From positions 248,001-312,000 of the forward strand of contig NZ_JAPDPC010000001.1 of the NCBI RefSeq assembly GCF_026283945.1: a stretch of 64,000 nucleotides of DNA, in the 5' to 3' direction. The notes below the pieces were generated by a model, which saw nothing but the letters and a program-made list of their open reading frames with translations, was not told where the DNA came from and did not search any database. Every line of letters starts with the position of its first letter. The stretch's first letter is position 1. The DNA is from Dyella humicola. Lineage in GTDB: Bacteria; Pseudomonadota; Gammaproteobacteria; Xanthomonadales; Rhodanobacteraceae. Shown piece after piece: positions 1 to 9,535 of the stretch. A program made the translations under genes and the position numbers.

Positions 1-1998
1 ATCAGCCCGCCCGACAATTGCGACGCGATGAGTGGGCTGTTCAATGGCACCACCACCGAATCGCATTCCACGGTGGCGACCCGCACCGGCACGTTCTGCG
101 GTTCACGTAACGTCTTCGGCTACACGACTTTGCAAAACCAGAGTCGCAGCTACGACGGCATGCTGAAGTTGAAGTATGACGTGAACGACTATGTGCGCTT
201 GTACAGCGACACCCTGGTCGACTGGCAGCAGCAAAAATTCACGCCCGGTTCCGACTTCAACTGGTGGGGACCGATCAATTCACCTTCGGGTCTGATCGAG
301 GACACCGCCGGCAACATCCTGTATCCCGAGCGCGTGTTTTCACCGGAAGAAGTCGGCAACAACTACTACAACCAGCTGGGCCGCCAGAACGACCTGATGT
401 ACCAGGCCGATATCGGCGCCAATGGTTCGTTCGGCGATTCCAACTGGTTGTGGGACATTTACTTCCTGCGTTCTGGCGACCGTACCAACACCAGCACGCC
501 GGAGCGCATGGCCACGGCGGTGGACGGCTTCTTCGACAATATCCTAGGGGGAGTCGTTGAGCAGGATCCGATCTCCGGCCTCAATGTCTACAATCCGAAC
601 TGGCAGAAGTTCTATACCCCGCTGACGCCGGCCCAGGTGGCCAGCTTCATGCAGAACATCAGCGGATTCACCAATACCTGGATCAACAATACCCGCGCGA
701 CCATTACCAACAGCAGTCTGTTCCCGCTGCCGGGTGGCGATGCCGGGTTGGCCGTACTGGTCGAGGGTGGCAGTCAGGCCTGGCATGACCCCCTCAACCC
801 ACTCATCCTCAATAACGAGGTGTGGGGCCTGACCGGCACCTCAGGCGGTGGTGATCGCACGCATGCGGCCTCGGCGTTCGAGTTGAACCTGCCAGTGCTC
901 AAGATGGTGACCGTCGACCTGTCGGGTCGTTACGACCACTACAAGACCGACGGTGGTGACAACGGCAAGTTCACCTACAAGGCCGGTCTCGAGTTCCGTC
1001 CGATCGATACGCTGCTGCTACGCGGCAACTACTCCACTTCGTTCCTGGCACCCGACATGTCGGCGCTGTTCCTCGGGCCCAGCGGCAACTACCAGAACAT
1101 CACCGACTACTACCTGTGCCAGACCCAGGGTGGTGGCCAGGGCTGTACCGCCAACTTCACCTACGAAACGGCCGGTACCACGCTGGCGAACCCGAAGCTC
1201 AAGCCCACCACGGCCAAGAGCTGGTCGGCGGGCTTCGTGTGGGCTCCCATCACCAACATGAGCCTGACCGCAGATTTCCTGCATATCAACATCACCAACG
1301 AAGTGGCGCCGCAGCCAGCCGACCTGTTGATGCGCGAGAACTCGCAGTGCCTGTTGGGCCAGTTGCCGGCCAACTCGCCTGACTGCCAGGCAGCCCTGTC
1401 GCAGGTCACCCGCGATCCGCTGACTGGTAACGTCACCAACATCACCCAGTACTTCATCAACGTCTCCAACGAGACGACGGAGTCGGTGACCGCCCAGGCC
1501 AGCTACCGCTTCAATCCGACGCCGGTGGGCAATTTCCGCCTGCAGTTTGACTACAACAACATGCTGAAGCACGACTACCAGATCTATCCGGGTGGCACGG
1601 TGATCAATCAGCTGACCAATCCGCTGTACAGCTCGGAGTTCAAGAGCATCGTCAGTGGTGACCTCAGCTGGTCGTTGCATAACTGGTCGAGCACGGTGTT
1701 CTGGCACCGCTATGGCCCATCGCCGAACTACACGGCCATGGTCAACGGTCCCGGCTACCCGGGAGCGGCGCGGGTGTCGCCCTGGATCACCTGGAACTGG
1801 AGCGTGACCTACTCGCCCACCAAGGACGTGGACGTGTCCTTGTTGACCAACAATCTGACCAACAAGATGCCGCCGAAGGACGGCTCGTTTGCCACGACGT
1901 TCCCGTACTTCAACACGCAGAACTACAACGTGTACGGACGTCAGGTGATGTTGCAGCTCAATTGGCGGTTCGGTGGGAGCACCGGCAAGTCTGGGTAA
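1..1998 (+). CDS. TonB-dependent receptor, C-terminal part (5' truncated by window)
   Basis: The frame is open from base 1, so the real start lies upstream of the window and the ATG at 28 is internal. About 665 residues are visible. The sequence has the alternating aromatic and polar strands of an outer-membrane beta barrel, with many Asn/Tyr/Thr-rich loops, a barrel segment around 'GLEFRPIDTLLLRGNYSTSF' and a final strand ending 'VMLQLNWRF' before a short tail. These are typical of large Xanthomonas-type TonB-dependent receptors for carbohydrates or oligopeptides. The plug domain and TonB box are outside the window, so the substrate cannot be inferred. A strong hairpin terminator follows at 2105-2137. 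Confidence 0.88.
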   Translation: MSPPDNCDAMSGLFNGTTTESHSTVATRTGTFCGSRNVFGYTTLQNQSRSYDGMLKLKYDVNDYVRLYSDTLVDWQQQKFTPGSDFNWWGPINSPSGLIEDTAGNILYPERVFSPEEVGNNYYNQLGRQNDLMYQADIGANGSFGDSNWLWDIYFLRSGDRTNTSTPERMATAVDGFFDNILGGVVEQDPISGLNVYNPNWQKFYTPLTPAQVASFMQNISGFTNTWINNTRATITNSSLFPLPGGDAGLAVLVEGGSQAWHDPLNPLILNNEVWGLTGTSGGGDRTHAASAFELNLPVLKMVTVDLSGRYDHYKTDGGDNGKFTYKAGLEFRPIDTLLLRGNYSTSFLAPDMSALFLGPSGNYQNITDYYLCQTQGGGQGCTANFTYETAGTTLANPKLKPTTAKSWSAGFVWAPITNMSLTADFLHINITNEVAPQPADLLMRENSQCLLGQLPANSPDCQAALSQVTRDPLTGNVTNITQYFINVSNETTESVTAQASYRFNPTPVGNFRLQFDYNNMLKHDYQIYPGGTVINQLTNPLYSSEFKSIVSGDLSWSLHNWSSTVFWHRYGPSPNYTAMVNGPGYPGAARVSPWITWNWSVTYSPTKDVDVSLLTNNLTNKMPPKDGSFATTFPYFNTQNYNVYGRQVMLQLNWRFGGSTGKSG

Positions 1999-2104
1999 CC
2001 GAATCACCCGTGACCCGCAGGAGTCGCCCGGGCGATGCCTGCGGGTCAATGGGAGGTATGTGTTGGCTGTCAGCGACGCGGTCGTTGGCAACCTCCGGTA
2101 AGAG

Positions 2105-2137
2105 AAAGGCCCCGCTTAACGGCGGGGCCTTTTCTTT
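2105..2137. terminator. Rho-independent terminator between convergent genes
   Basis: The arms AAAGGCCCCGC (2105-2115) and GCGGGGCCTTT (2122-2132) form an 11-bp GC-rich stem with a 6-nt loop. It is flanked by A residues on one side and a T-rich tract on the other, so it can serve both the TonB receptor (+) and bluB (-). Confidence 0.85.
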
Positions 2138-2144
2138 GCCAGCG

Positions 2145-2861
2145 TCATCCGAGTGGCGCGTCACCCGTGGGACCACGCAAGGCACTTAGCAGCGGCTCGT
2201 CTCGCAGCGGCTCGCCCCATTGGTTGCCGTGCAGCAAGCTATCCAGCGGTAGTCGCGAGCGCCAGCCGGCGGTTTCCAGCTCGGGACGCGCGAGGAACTC
2301 GCTGACGTAGCCCAGGCAGAGGTAGGCGAGCGGAACCACGTGCGTCGGCAGGCCCAGCACGGCGGCCAGTTCCACCGGGTCGACAATGCTGACCCAGCCC
2401 ACGCCGATCCCTTCAGCGCGTGCGGCCAGCCAGAGATTCTGCACGGCCAGGCAGGTGCTGAACAGGTCGGCGTCCAGCATGGTGTTGCGGCCCAGCACGT
2501 GCGGGCCGCCACGTGTGCGGTCACACGTGATGCACAGGTTGATCGGGCTCTCGACGATGCCTTCGAGTTTGAGTCGGCGGTAGAGCGCCGCGCGATCGCC
2601 GGCGTAATGCTCGGCCGCGTCGGCATTGGCGCGGTCGTACAGCGCCTTCACCGCCTGCTTGGTTTGCAGCCGGTCGATCACGATGAAATCCCAGGGCTGC
2701 ATAAAGCCGACCGAAGGTGCGTGATGCGCGGCGTGCAACAGACGTGCGAGCACCTCGGGCGCGACGGGATCGGGCAGGAACTGCGAGCGCACGTCGCGGC
2801 GCTCGTGGATGGCGCGATAGAGTCCTTCGCGCTGCGCATCAGTGAACGCGTGATCATTCAT
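2145..2861 (-). CDS. bluB: 5,6-dimethylbenzimidazole synthase (BluB-type nitroreductase fold)
   Basis: The protein has 238 residues. BluB uses reduced FMN and oxygen to break down flavin into 5,6-dimethylbenzimidazole, the lower ligand of cobalamin. The N-terminal block 'RRDVRSQFLPDPV' followed by 'HHAPSVGFMQPWDF' is the BluB version of the nitroreductase FMN-binding region. The central 'TCLAVQNLWLAARAEGIGVGWVS' region (20+ residues, near 140-162) is also diagnostic. It lies 9 nt downstream of rep on the same strand, so it is probably co-transcribed with it. No other cobalamin gene is in the window. A generic nitroreductase is possible, but the RRDVR motif argues for BluB. Confidence 0.85.
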   Translation of the reverse strand: MNDHAFTDAQREGLYRAIHERRDVRSQFLPDPVAPEVLARLLHAAHHAPSVGFMQPWDFIVIDRLQTKQAVKALYDRANADAAEHYAGDRAALYRRLKLEGIVESPINLCITCDRTRGGPHVLGRNTMLDADLFSTCLAVQNLWLAARAEGIGVGWVSIVDPVELAAVLGLPTHVVPLAYLCLGYVSEFLARPELETAGWRSRLPLDSLLHGNQWGEPLRDEPLLSALRGPTGDAPLG

Positions 2862-2870
2862 GGCCGCTGA

Positions 2871-4853
2871 TTACCCGCCCGCCAGCATCGCGGCGATCTT
2901 CGCCATATGCGATTCGGCCGTCTCGCGCACCACTTCCTTGTCCGCCTCCGGGTCCTTGCCTTGCCAATGCAGATCATCCTGTGGCAACTCGTGCAGGAAG
3001 CGGCTCGGCTGGTTGCTGTGTACTTCACCGTAGCGTTTGGTCTTGGACGACCACGACAGCGTCAGCATTTCCTTGGCGCGGGTGATGCCTACGTACATCA
3101 AGCGTCGCTCTTCATCGATGCGGCCCTCGTCGATGGCGCCGTCGTGGGGCAGGGTGCCGTCCTCGCAGCCGACGATAAAGACGAAGCGGAATTCCAGGCC
3201 CTTGGCCGCGTGCAGGGTCATCATGCGCACGGCATTGCCGGGTTCATCACGGTCGGCATGACTGAGCAGGGCAAGCTGCGCCGCGAGATCACCCGCGCTG
3301 TTGTTGCCGCGCTGCATGGCGCGGAACCAGTCCGCCAGTTCGCGCAGGTTGCCGAGGCGGCGCTCACGCAAGGTGGCGTCGGTGGTGCTGGCGGCGATCT
3401 GTTCGGCGTAACCGGTGCGCTTGAGCACGGTTTCCACCAGGTCGGCGGCGCTTTCGTGCAGCGAGGCGCTGCGCAACTCGTCCATCAGCGTGGTGAAGGA
3501 AGCCAGCGCGGCGGCGGGGCGCGGCGTCAGCTGGCGCAACACGGCGTCGCTGCGCGCGGCTTCCAGCAGGGGTGCATGACGCGTCTGCGCGATCTGGCCC
3601 AATTTCTCCAGCGTGGTCGAGCCGATCTCGCGCTTGGGTACGTTCACTACGCGCAGGAAGGCGGCGTCGTCGCTGGGATTGGTCAGCAGGCGCAGATAGC
3701 AGAGCAGGTCCTTCACTTCGGCGCGGTCGAGAAAGCTCAGTGCACCGGTGAGGTGGTAAGGCACGCGGGCCAGCCGCAGCGCTTTTTCCAGCGGCCGCGC
3801 CTGGAAGTTGCCGCGATAGAGGATGGCGATATCGTGCCAGCGCGCCTTGTGTTTCTCCGCCAGGGTGGCGGCGATGGCGGCGACTTTTTCGGCTTCGTTC
3901 TCGTTGTCCTTGCACTCCAGTACTCGGATTTGCATGCCTTCCGGATGCTCGCTCCACAGCTTCTTTTCGTGCAGGTGCGGATTGTTGGCGATCAGCTTGT
4001 TGGCAGCGCGCAAGATGCGTTTGCCGCAGCGATAGTTCTGCTCGAGCTTGATCACGCGCAGCGTCGGCCAGTCCCTGCCCAGTTGATCGATATTCTCGGG
4101 ATTGGCGCCGCGCCAGGCGTAGATCGACTGGTCATCGTCGCCCACGCAGGTGATGCCACCGCGATCGCCAGTCAAGGCCTTGAGCAGTCGGTACTGGGCG
4201 TCGTTGGTGTCCTGGTATTCGTCCACCAGTAGATAGCGCAGGCGCTCGCGCCAGGCATTGCGGCATTCCTCGTCGCTTTCCAGGATGCGCAGCGGCAGGC
4301 GAATCAAATCGTCGAAATCCACCGCATTGAAGGCGGCAAGACGCTGCTGATACATGTCGTAGATGGTGGCGGCATCCAGCTCACGAGGGCTGCGTGCGGC
4401 GGCCAGGGCCTCTTCCGGCGACAGCCCGCCGTTCTTGGCGCGGCTGACCAGGTTGCGGATGCCGAACAGCACATCCGGCTTGACGCCCTTGGGCGACAGT
4501 TCCTTGATGATGCCTTCGCTATCGTCGGCGTCGAGCACGGAAAAGCCACGGCGCAGGCCGGCGCGCTCATGCTCGATCTGCAGGAACTTCAGCCCCAGGG
4601 CGTGGAACGTACACACGGTGAGCGCCGCAGCGTCCTCCGTGGTGATCAACTTGGCCACACGCTCGCGCATTTCCTTCGCCGCCTTGTTGGTGAAGGTGAT
4701 GGCGGCGATCCTGGACGGCGACAGTTTTTTGCGGGTGATCAGATACGCGATCTTCTGCGTGATCACGCTGGTCTTGCCCGAGCCTGCGCCGGCCAATACC
4801 AGCAGCGGGCCGTCGCAATGTTCGACGGCGGCCAATTGTTGGGGATTGAGCAT
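2871..4853 (-). CDS. rep: ATP-dependent DNA helicase Rep (UvrD/Rep superfamily 1)
   Basis: The protein has 660 residues if started at the ATG giving MLNPQQLAAVEH, close to the family size of about 670. A longer upstream frame exists but its extra residues do not look like coding sequence. SF1A motifs are visible: Walker A GAGSGKT near residues 22-28, VDEYQDTN (motif II), GDDDQSIYAWRGA (III), EQNYRC (IV), MTLHAAKGLEF (V) and VGITRAK (VI). It is a 3'-5' helicase that removes protein roadblocks ahead of replication forks. It is followed closely by bluB. Confidence 0.93.
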   Translation of the reverse strand: MLNPQQLAAVEHCDGPLLVLAGAGSGKTSVITQKIAYLITRKKLSPSRIAAITFTNKAAKEMRERVAKLITTEDAAALTVCTFHALGLKFLQIEHERAGLRRGFSVLDADDSEGIIKELSPKGVKPDVLFGIRNLVSRAKNGGLSPEEALAAARSPRELDAATIYDMYQQRLAAFNAVDFDDLIRLPLRILESDEECRNAWRERLRYLLVDEYQDTNDAQYRLLKALTGDRGGITCVGDDDQSIYAWRGANPENIDQLGRDWPTLRVIKLEQNYRCGKRILRAANKLIANNPHLHEKKLWSEHPEGMQIRVLECKDNENEAEKVAAIAATLAEKHKARWHDIAILYRGNFQARPLEKALRLARVPYHLTGALSFLDRAEVKDLLCYLRLLTNPSDDAAFLRVVNVPKREIGSTTLEKLGQIAQTRHAPLLEAARSDAVLRQLTPRPAAALASFTTLMDELRSASLHESAADLVETVLKRTGYAEQIAASTTDATLRERRLGNLRELADWFRAMQRGNNSAGDLAAQLALLSHADRDEPGNAVRMMTLHAAKGLEFRFVFIVGCEDGTLPHDGAIDEGRIDEERRLMYVGITRAKEMLTLSWSSKTKRYGEVHSNQPSRFLHELPQDDLHWQGKDPEADKEVVRETAESHMAKIAAMLAGG

Positions 4854-5203
4854 GGTCAGCGCGGTATCTTGAGCGGCGCACGATGGTAGCAGAGGCGGCC
4901 CAGATCGTTCGGTCGCGCGGTCCCAAAGGCCGCATTGGCACGGATTTCCTTCCGCCTGCCACGGGGCGCCGCTCAAGGTGCTGCGCCCCTGAGGGCCTGT
5001 TCTCTGTCTCTCCGCCCCACGCCCTCGCCAGATAGCCCTCTTGCATGCTAATGAAGGCGGTAAGCTCCTGAAGCCTTTTGCTTTCGGTTAGCTTGCTCTG
5101 GCCAGCCAGGTGTCGACCAAAAGACTCGCAAGGGCTGGCCCTCGAACAGGGAGTGAGACGGACCTCAACCGGGTAACATCAGCGCCCCGCGACAGGAACG
5201 ACC
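4854..5203. other. Divergent intergenic region rep/tdk
   Basis: This 350-base spacer separates divergently transcribed rep and tdk. It must hold both promoters, but I see no strong -35/-10 pair, repeat or RNA gene. Open frames across it are extensions or shadows. Confidence 0.5.
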
Positions 5204-5836
5204 ATGGCAAAGCTCTACTTCTATTACTCGGCAATGAATGCTGGCAAGACCACGACATTGCTGCAGAGCGCCTACAACTATCACGAGCGCGGCATGCGCA
5301 CGCTCATCCTCACGCCCGCCTTCGACAATCGCTTCGGCGATGGCGTGGTGGCTTCGCGCATCGGCCTGAAGGCGAATGCGCGCCGCTTCGGTGCCGACGA
5401 AGATCTGCTCGCCGTGGTGCAGGCCGATATAGCGGCGCGCGGGCCGTTGCATTGCGTGTTTGTCGACGAGGCGCAATTTCTCGGCAAGGCGCAGGTATGG
5501 CAGCTCAGTGATGTGGTCGACCGCTTGAACATACCGGTGCTGGCCTTCGGCCTGCGTACCGATTTTCGCGGCGAGTTGTTCGAGGGCAGCCGCTACCTGT
5601 TGGCCTGGGCCGACAAGCTCGAAGAGATCAAGACCATTTGCCACACGGGCCGCAAGGCCACCATGGTGGTGCGCGTCGATGAACAGGGCCGCGCCGTGAC
5701 CGAAGGTCCCCAGGTTGAGATTGGCGGCAACGACCGCTATGTCTCGGTGAGCCGCGCCGAGTTCAAGAACATTACCGAGGGACACGGCCGGATCGAACTG
5801 CTGCAGCCCATGCTACCGCTGGGCGAAGGGCGCTGA
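5204..5836 (+). CDS. tdk: Thymidine kinase (class II)
   Basis: The protein has 210 residues. It phosphorylates thymidine to dTMP in the salvage pathway. The N-terminus is a P-loop, '[15 protein letters not shown]' (residues ~7-21), followed by the DEAQ-type Walker B '[10 protein letters not shown]' (near 87-96) and the lasso region '[18 protein letters not shown]' typical of the E. coli Tdk class. An upstream purine stretch (gacaggaacg) precedes the ATG at 5204. The C-terminal Cys pair of the usual zinc site is not complete, as only one CH motif is seen ('[12 protein letters not shown]'). Some proteobacterial members are like this. Confidence 0.93.
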   Translation: MAKLYFYYSAMNAGKTTTLLQSAYNYHERGMRTLILTPAFDNRFGDGVVASRIGLKANARRFGADEDLLAVVQADIAARGPLHCVFVDEAQFLGKAQVWQLSDVVDRLNIPVLAFGLRTDFRGELFEGSRYLLAWADKLEEIKTICHTGRKATMVVRVDEQGRAVTEGPQVEIGGNDRYVSVSRAEFKNITEGHGRIELLQPMLPLGEGR

Positions 5837-5865
5837 GCCCATCGCGACCACACTAAGGAACCGGT

Positions 5866-6630
5866 ATGTCCAAGATCACCATCCCCGCCTGGCAACGCCC
5901 GCATTGGCAGCCGAGCAGTGAGGAAGCCCTGCTGCAGTTCTACGTGTTCGGCAAGTTCGAGCCCGTGCGTGCGCCGTCCGTCGATTACGGCAGCGAAGGC
6001 CTGCCCGAGGGCATGGGCCTGACCAGTCATCACCACAACGCGCTGCGCCAGTGGGAGGGCTATCCACTCAAGGGCGGCATGGGCCGGATGTTCAAGGACG
6101 ATGCACCGGAAGCCTACAAGCTGGCCCTGGAATCACCCGAAGTGCTGGTCGTGCGCGGCCACATCCCCGACAGTTCGGACACCGGCTACCTGCGCGACAC
6201 GCTGGGTGTGCTGGCGGCGCTGCTGGATGTCGGCGGCAAGGCCATCCTCGACCCGCAGACGCTGAGCCTGTTCGACGCCGACGGTTGGCGCCGGCAGTTC
6301 CTGGTGCGCGATGGCGCGCCGATCCGCAACCACCTGCTGATCTTGCGTGACGCCGAAGAAGAGCCCGGACGCTTCTGGGTGCATACCCGTGGCATGCGCA
6401 AGTTTGGGCGGCCAGACATCAGCGTGCGTAACGTGCCGGAAGCCGACAGCGATCGTGCCGGCCTGTTGTGTGAACGATTGGTGGAACTGGAAGCGCTGGG
6501 TGCGCACTTCGCCGATGGCCAGAAGCTCGAGGCCGAAGGCCTGGGCGGTGATCTGGTCGCGCAGCTTGGTGGTGGGCTCGAGCATCCGGATTTCAACAAT
6601 ACGTATGTGGAGTTCCGCTGGCCGGATTAA
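5866..6630 (+). CDS. Conserved hypothetical protein downstream of tdk
   Basis: The protein has 254 residues and I cannot assign a family. It is soluble, without signal peptide or membrane helices, and acidic. It opens 'MSKITIPAWQRPHWQPSSEE' and contains a His cluster 'TSHHHNAL' near residue 53 and a 'TRGMRKFGRPDISVRNV' segment near 171-187. It starts 29 nt after the tdk stop on the same strand, so they probably share a transcript. High-GC third codon positions match the neighbours, which supports a real, native gene. Confidence 0.7.
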   Translation: MSKITIPAWQRPHWQPSSEEALLQFYVFGKFEPVRAPSVDYGSEGLPEGMGLTSHHHNALRQWEGYPLKGGMGRMFKDDAPEAYKLALESPEVLVVRGHIPDSSDTGYLRDTLGVLAALLDVGGKAILDPQTLSLFDADGWRRQFLVRDGAPIRNHLLILRDAEEEPGRFWVHTRGMRKFGRPDISVRNVPEADSDRAGLLCERLVELEALGAHFADGQKLEAEGLGGDLVAQLGGGLEHPDFNNTYVEFRWPD

Positions 6631-6640
6631 ACGTGCTGGT

Positions 6641-6667
6641 CTCCTTCTCCCCAAAGGGGAGAAAGAG
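6641..6667. repeat. REP-like palindrome acting between convergent genes
   Basis: CTCCTTCTCCCC, a 3-nt loop (aaa), then GGGGAGAAAGAG form an 11/12 paired hairpin. It belongs to the same CTCTCCCC/GGGGAGAG repeat family seen at 21593-21735 and inside lhr. It sits between two convergent stops and could also end transcription. Confidence 0.6.
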
Positions 6668-6674
6668 CCAAGAG

Positions 6675-7502
6675 CTACCGCTGACAGCGCGGACACCAAA
6701 ACGTCGAACGCTGGCCCAGCACCACCTGCCGAATCCGCGTGCCACACACCTGACACGGTTCCCCCTCGCGCCCATAAACCTGCAACTCGCGGAAGAAATA
6801 ACCCGGCGCACCGTCCGGATTGATGAAATCGCGCAACGTCGTGCCACCGCGCTCGATCGCCCAGGCCAGGATGCGTTTCACCTCCGCTGCCAGCCGCGCA
6901 TAGCGCGCTCGCGACACACCGCCTGCTGGCTTGCGCGGATCAATGCCTGCCGCAAACAACGCTTCGCTGGCGTAGATGTTCCCCACGCCCACCACGATGG
7001 CGTTATCCATCAGAAACAATTTCACCGCTGCCTTGCGCCCGCGCGACAGATGCCACAACAGGTCGCCGTCGAAATCGTCGGTCAGTGGCTCGGGGCCGAG
7101 CGAGGCAAGCAGCTCATGGGTTTCGCCGGGCGCTTGCCACAGCACGCTGCCGAAGCGTCGAGCATCGGTGAAACGTAGTACGCGGGGGCCCTCCGTGGTG
7201 GTCGGTTCCAGCGCGATATCGACATGATCGTGTTTGCCGACCAATGCATCGGGCGGCAACACACGCAGCACACCTGTCATGCCCAGGTGCACCAGTGCGC
7301 TGCCAACTTGCGTATGCAGTAGCAGATACTTCGCGCGTCGTTCGACGGCATCGATGCGTTGGCCCGGCAACAGCCCGCTGATTTCCGGCGGAATCGGCCA
7401 ACGTAAATCGGGGCGACGCAATATCACCCCCGTAACGCGCCTGCCGACAACATGCGGCTCGATCCCTCGACGGGTGGTTTCGACTTCGGGCAATTCAGGC
7501 AC
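6675..7502 (-). CDS. mutM: Formamidopyrimidine-DNA glycosylase
   Basis: The protein has 275 residues, a typical length. It removes 8-oxoguanine and formamidopyrimidines and cleaves the abasic site. The mature N-terminus PELPEVET carries the catalytic Pro2 and Glu3. The helix-two-turn-helix region '[17 protein letters not shown]' is present, and the C-terminal zinc finger is intact (CQVC near 248-251 and CPRC near 270-273). It follows gnd on the same strand after about 33 nt. Confidence 0.96.
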   Translation of the reverse strand: MPELPEVETTRRGIEPHVVGRRVTGVILRRPDLRWPIPPEISGLLPGQRIDAVERRAKYLLLHTQVGSALVHLGMTGVLRVLPPDALVGKHDHVDIALEPTTTEGPRVLRFTDARRFGSVLWQAPGETHELLASLGPEPLTDDFDGDLLWHLSRGRKAAVKLFLMDNAIVVGVGNIYASEALFAAGIDPRKPAGGVSRARYARLAAEVKRILAWAIERGGTTLRDFINPDGAPGYFFRELQVYGREGEPCQVCGTRIRQVVLGQRSTFWCPRCQR

Positions 7503-7535
7503 GATGAGACTCGATTGACATGGAAGAGCGGGTCC

Positions 7536-8945
7536 TCAGCTCCAGTCGGCGTGGAAGCTGCCGGGCTTGTCGATGCGTTCGAACGTATGCGCGCCAAAAT
7601 AATCGCGCTGCGCCTGCAGCAGATTGGCCGGCAGATGTTCGGCGCGATAGCTGTCGTAGTAGGCGATGGCCGAGGCGAAACACGGCACGGCCACGCCGGC
7701 ACGCACCGCCGTCGCCACGACCTCGCGCAACGCATCCTGGTACTGCGCGGCGATATCGCGGAAATACGGGTCGAGCAGCAGGTTCTTCAGTTGCGCGTCG
7801 TGCGCATAGGCATCGGTGATCTTCTGCAGGAAGCGCGCGCGGATGATGCAACCGGCGCGGAAGATGCGCGCGATGGTGCCGTAGGGCAGCTGCCACTGAT
7901 ATTCGTCCGAGGCGGCGCGCAGCTGCGCGAAGCCCTGGGCATAGGACACGATCTTGCTGAAGTACAGCGCGCGCCGCACGGCTTCAACAAAGGCAGCGCG
8001 GTCGCCCGTGAAGGTAGTGGCCTTCGGGCCCGGCAGCACCTTGCTGGCGACAACGCGTTCCTCCTTGAGTGCCGAAAGCAGGCGTGCAAAAACCGACTCC
8101 GTAATCAAGGGAAGCGGCACGCTCAGGTCGAGCGCGCTCTGGCTGGTCCATTTGCCGGTGCCCTTCTGGGCGGCGCGGTCAAGAATCATGTCGACCAGCG
8201 CGTTGCCGGATTCATTGTCTTTCTTGGTGAAGATATCGGCGGTGATGGTGATGAGGTAGCTGTCCAGCTCACCCTTGTTCCACTCACCGTAAACCGTTGC
8301 GAGTTCGTCGTTGGAAAGGCCAAGCACGTCGCGGAGCACTGCGTAGCTCTCGGCGATCAACTGCATGTCACCGTATTCGATGCCGTTGTGCACCATCTTC
8401 ACGTAATGGCCGGCGCCATTCGGGCCCATATAGGCCACGCAGGGTTCGCCATCAGGAGCGCGCGCAGCGATTTCGGTGAGGATGGGCGCGACCAGGTCGT
8501 AGGCGTCGCGCGGGCCGCCGGGCATGATCGAGGGGCCATGCAATGCGCCTTCCTCACCACCGGAAACGCCGGTGCCGATGAAATGCAGGCCCGCCGCACC
8601 CAGCTCGCGTTCGCGACGGATGGTGTCCTGGAAAAACGTGTTGCCGCCATCGATCACGATGTCGCCCTTGTCCAGCAGGGGCTTGAGCTCGGCCAGCGTG
8701 GCGTCGGTGGGTTCGCCGGCCTTCACCATCAGCAGGATGCGTCGCGGCTTTTCCAGCGAATCGACGAACTCGGGCAGGGTGTAGGTGGGTACGAGTCGCT
8801 TGCCGGGATTCTCGGCGATGACCTGATCGGTGCGTTCGCGGTGGCGGTTGTAGATGGACACGGCATGGCCGCGACTTTCGATGTTCAAAGCAAGATTGCT
8901 GCCCATCACAGCCATACCCACTACGCCGATCGCCTGCTGACTCAT
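7536..8945 (-). CDS. gnd: 6-phosphogluconate dehydrogenase, decarboxylating
   Basis: The protein has 469 residues, the length of the long bacterial/eukaryotic type. It oxidises 6-phosphogluconate to ribulose-5-phosphate and CO2, making NADPH in the oxidative pentose phosphate pathway. The Rossmann motif is '[15 protein letters not shown]' near residue 7. The substrate-binding and catalytic block '[20 protein letters not shown]' spans about 127-146. The catalytic Lys lies in '[16 protein letters not shown]'. It is probably in an operon with mutM downstream. Confidence 0.96.
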   Translation of the reverse strand: MSQQAIGVVGMAVMGSNLALNIESRGHAVSIYNRHRERTDQVIAENPGKRLVPTYTLPEFVDSLEKPRRILLMVKAGEPTDATLAELKPLLDKGDIVIDGGNTFFQDTIRRERELGAAGLHFIGTGVSGGEEGALHGPSIMPGGPRDAYDLVAPILTEIAARAPDGEPCVAYMGPNGAGHYVKMVHNGIEYGDMQLIAESYAVLRDVLGLSNDELATVYGEWNKGELDSYLITITADIFTKKDNESGNALVDMILDRAAQKGTGKWTSQSALDLSVPLPLITESVFARLLSALKEERVVASKVLPGPKATTFTGDRAAFVEAVRRALYFSKIVSYAQGFAQLRAASDEYQWQLPYGTIARIFRAGCIIRARFLQKITDAYAHDAQLKNLLLDPYFRDIAAQYQDALREVVATAVRAGVAVPCFASAIAYYDSYRAEHLPANLLQAQRDYFGAHTFERIDKPGSFHADWS

Positions 8946-9043
8946 ATCGTTGCTCCTGCCGAGGGATGGCCTAGATATGGGGAGGAGCGGGCGGGGCGCA
9001 AGTGGCCTTGTCGCTGGTCGTGCGGGTGATGCCGCAAAGCGGC

Positions 9044-9535
9044 CTACTTCGCCCGCTTGATCTCGCCGGTGACCGGCCTGGGCATGTAGCGTACGGAAAT
9101 GAGCGCCACACGCTCACCCACGCGCACATAGCGCTGCGGGCCCGTGACCGACGTTTCCCCGAATTCCAGGCGCTGACCGTCCAGGCTGAGCACGGCCAGC
9201 GGCGGGGACAGGCCAATCTTGGCGGGAATGAAATCGCTGGCCGGGCGCCAACTGAGCACGACGGCCGCCGCCGTATTGACGATCTCGCCAAGGCGTCCGT
9301 CATCGGCACGCGCTGGCGTGCCGTCGGTGCGCCACCAATGGCCGTCACGCCGCGCGTAGTGTTCGGTGGGACCTTGGCCTAGGTTGAGTTCCACCTGAGT
9401 GACTGAGGCGGGCGTCAGATTCAGCAAAGTGCCAGGATCTTTCGCGCGATCGCTCTGCCATTGCCAGCCGGCCACCGCGACCAGCGCGACCGCGCCGCCG
9501 ATCATCCACAAGCATTGGCGCACGGCTCGCTTCAT
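9044..9535 (-). CDS. DUF4340-like membrane-anchored protein of a Gld-type ABC operon
   Basis: The protein has 163 residues from the ATG at 9535. That start overlaps the stop of the upstream gene as ATGA, which decides it over a longer frame beginning at 9562. It has one N-terminal membrane segment ('[17 protein letters not shown]') and a soluble periplasmic domain resembling DUF4340, the last gene of many GldF/GldG-type ABC operons. No enzymatic motif is seen. It is the fourth and last gene of the operon. Confidence 0.7.
   Translation of the reverse strand: MKRAVRQCLWMIGGAVALVAVAGWQWQSDRAKDPGTLLNLTPASVTQVELNLGQGPTEHYARRDGHWWRTDGTPARADDGRLGEIVNTAAAVVLSWRPASDFIPAKIGLSPPLAVLSLDGQRLEFGETSVTGPQRYVRVGERVALISVRYMPRPVTGEIKRAK

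Noticed and set aside
1018-2091. 357-residue minus-strand ORF opposite the TonB receptor
   Set aside because: It is the reverse shadow of a clear beta-barrel gene, with His/Arg-rich low-complexity translation and no family features.
7452-9029. 525-residue + strand ORF over mutM/gnd
   Set aside because: It lies antisense to gnd, which has full family motifs; long shadows are expected at this GC content.
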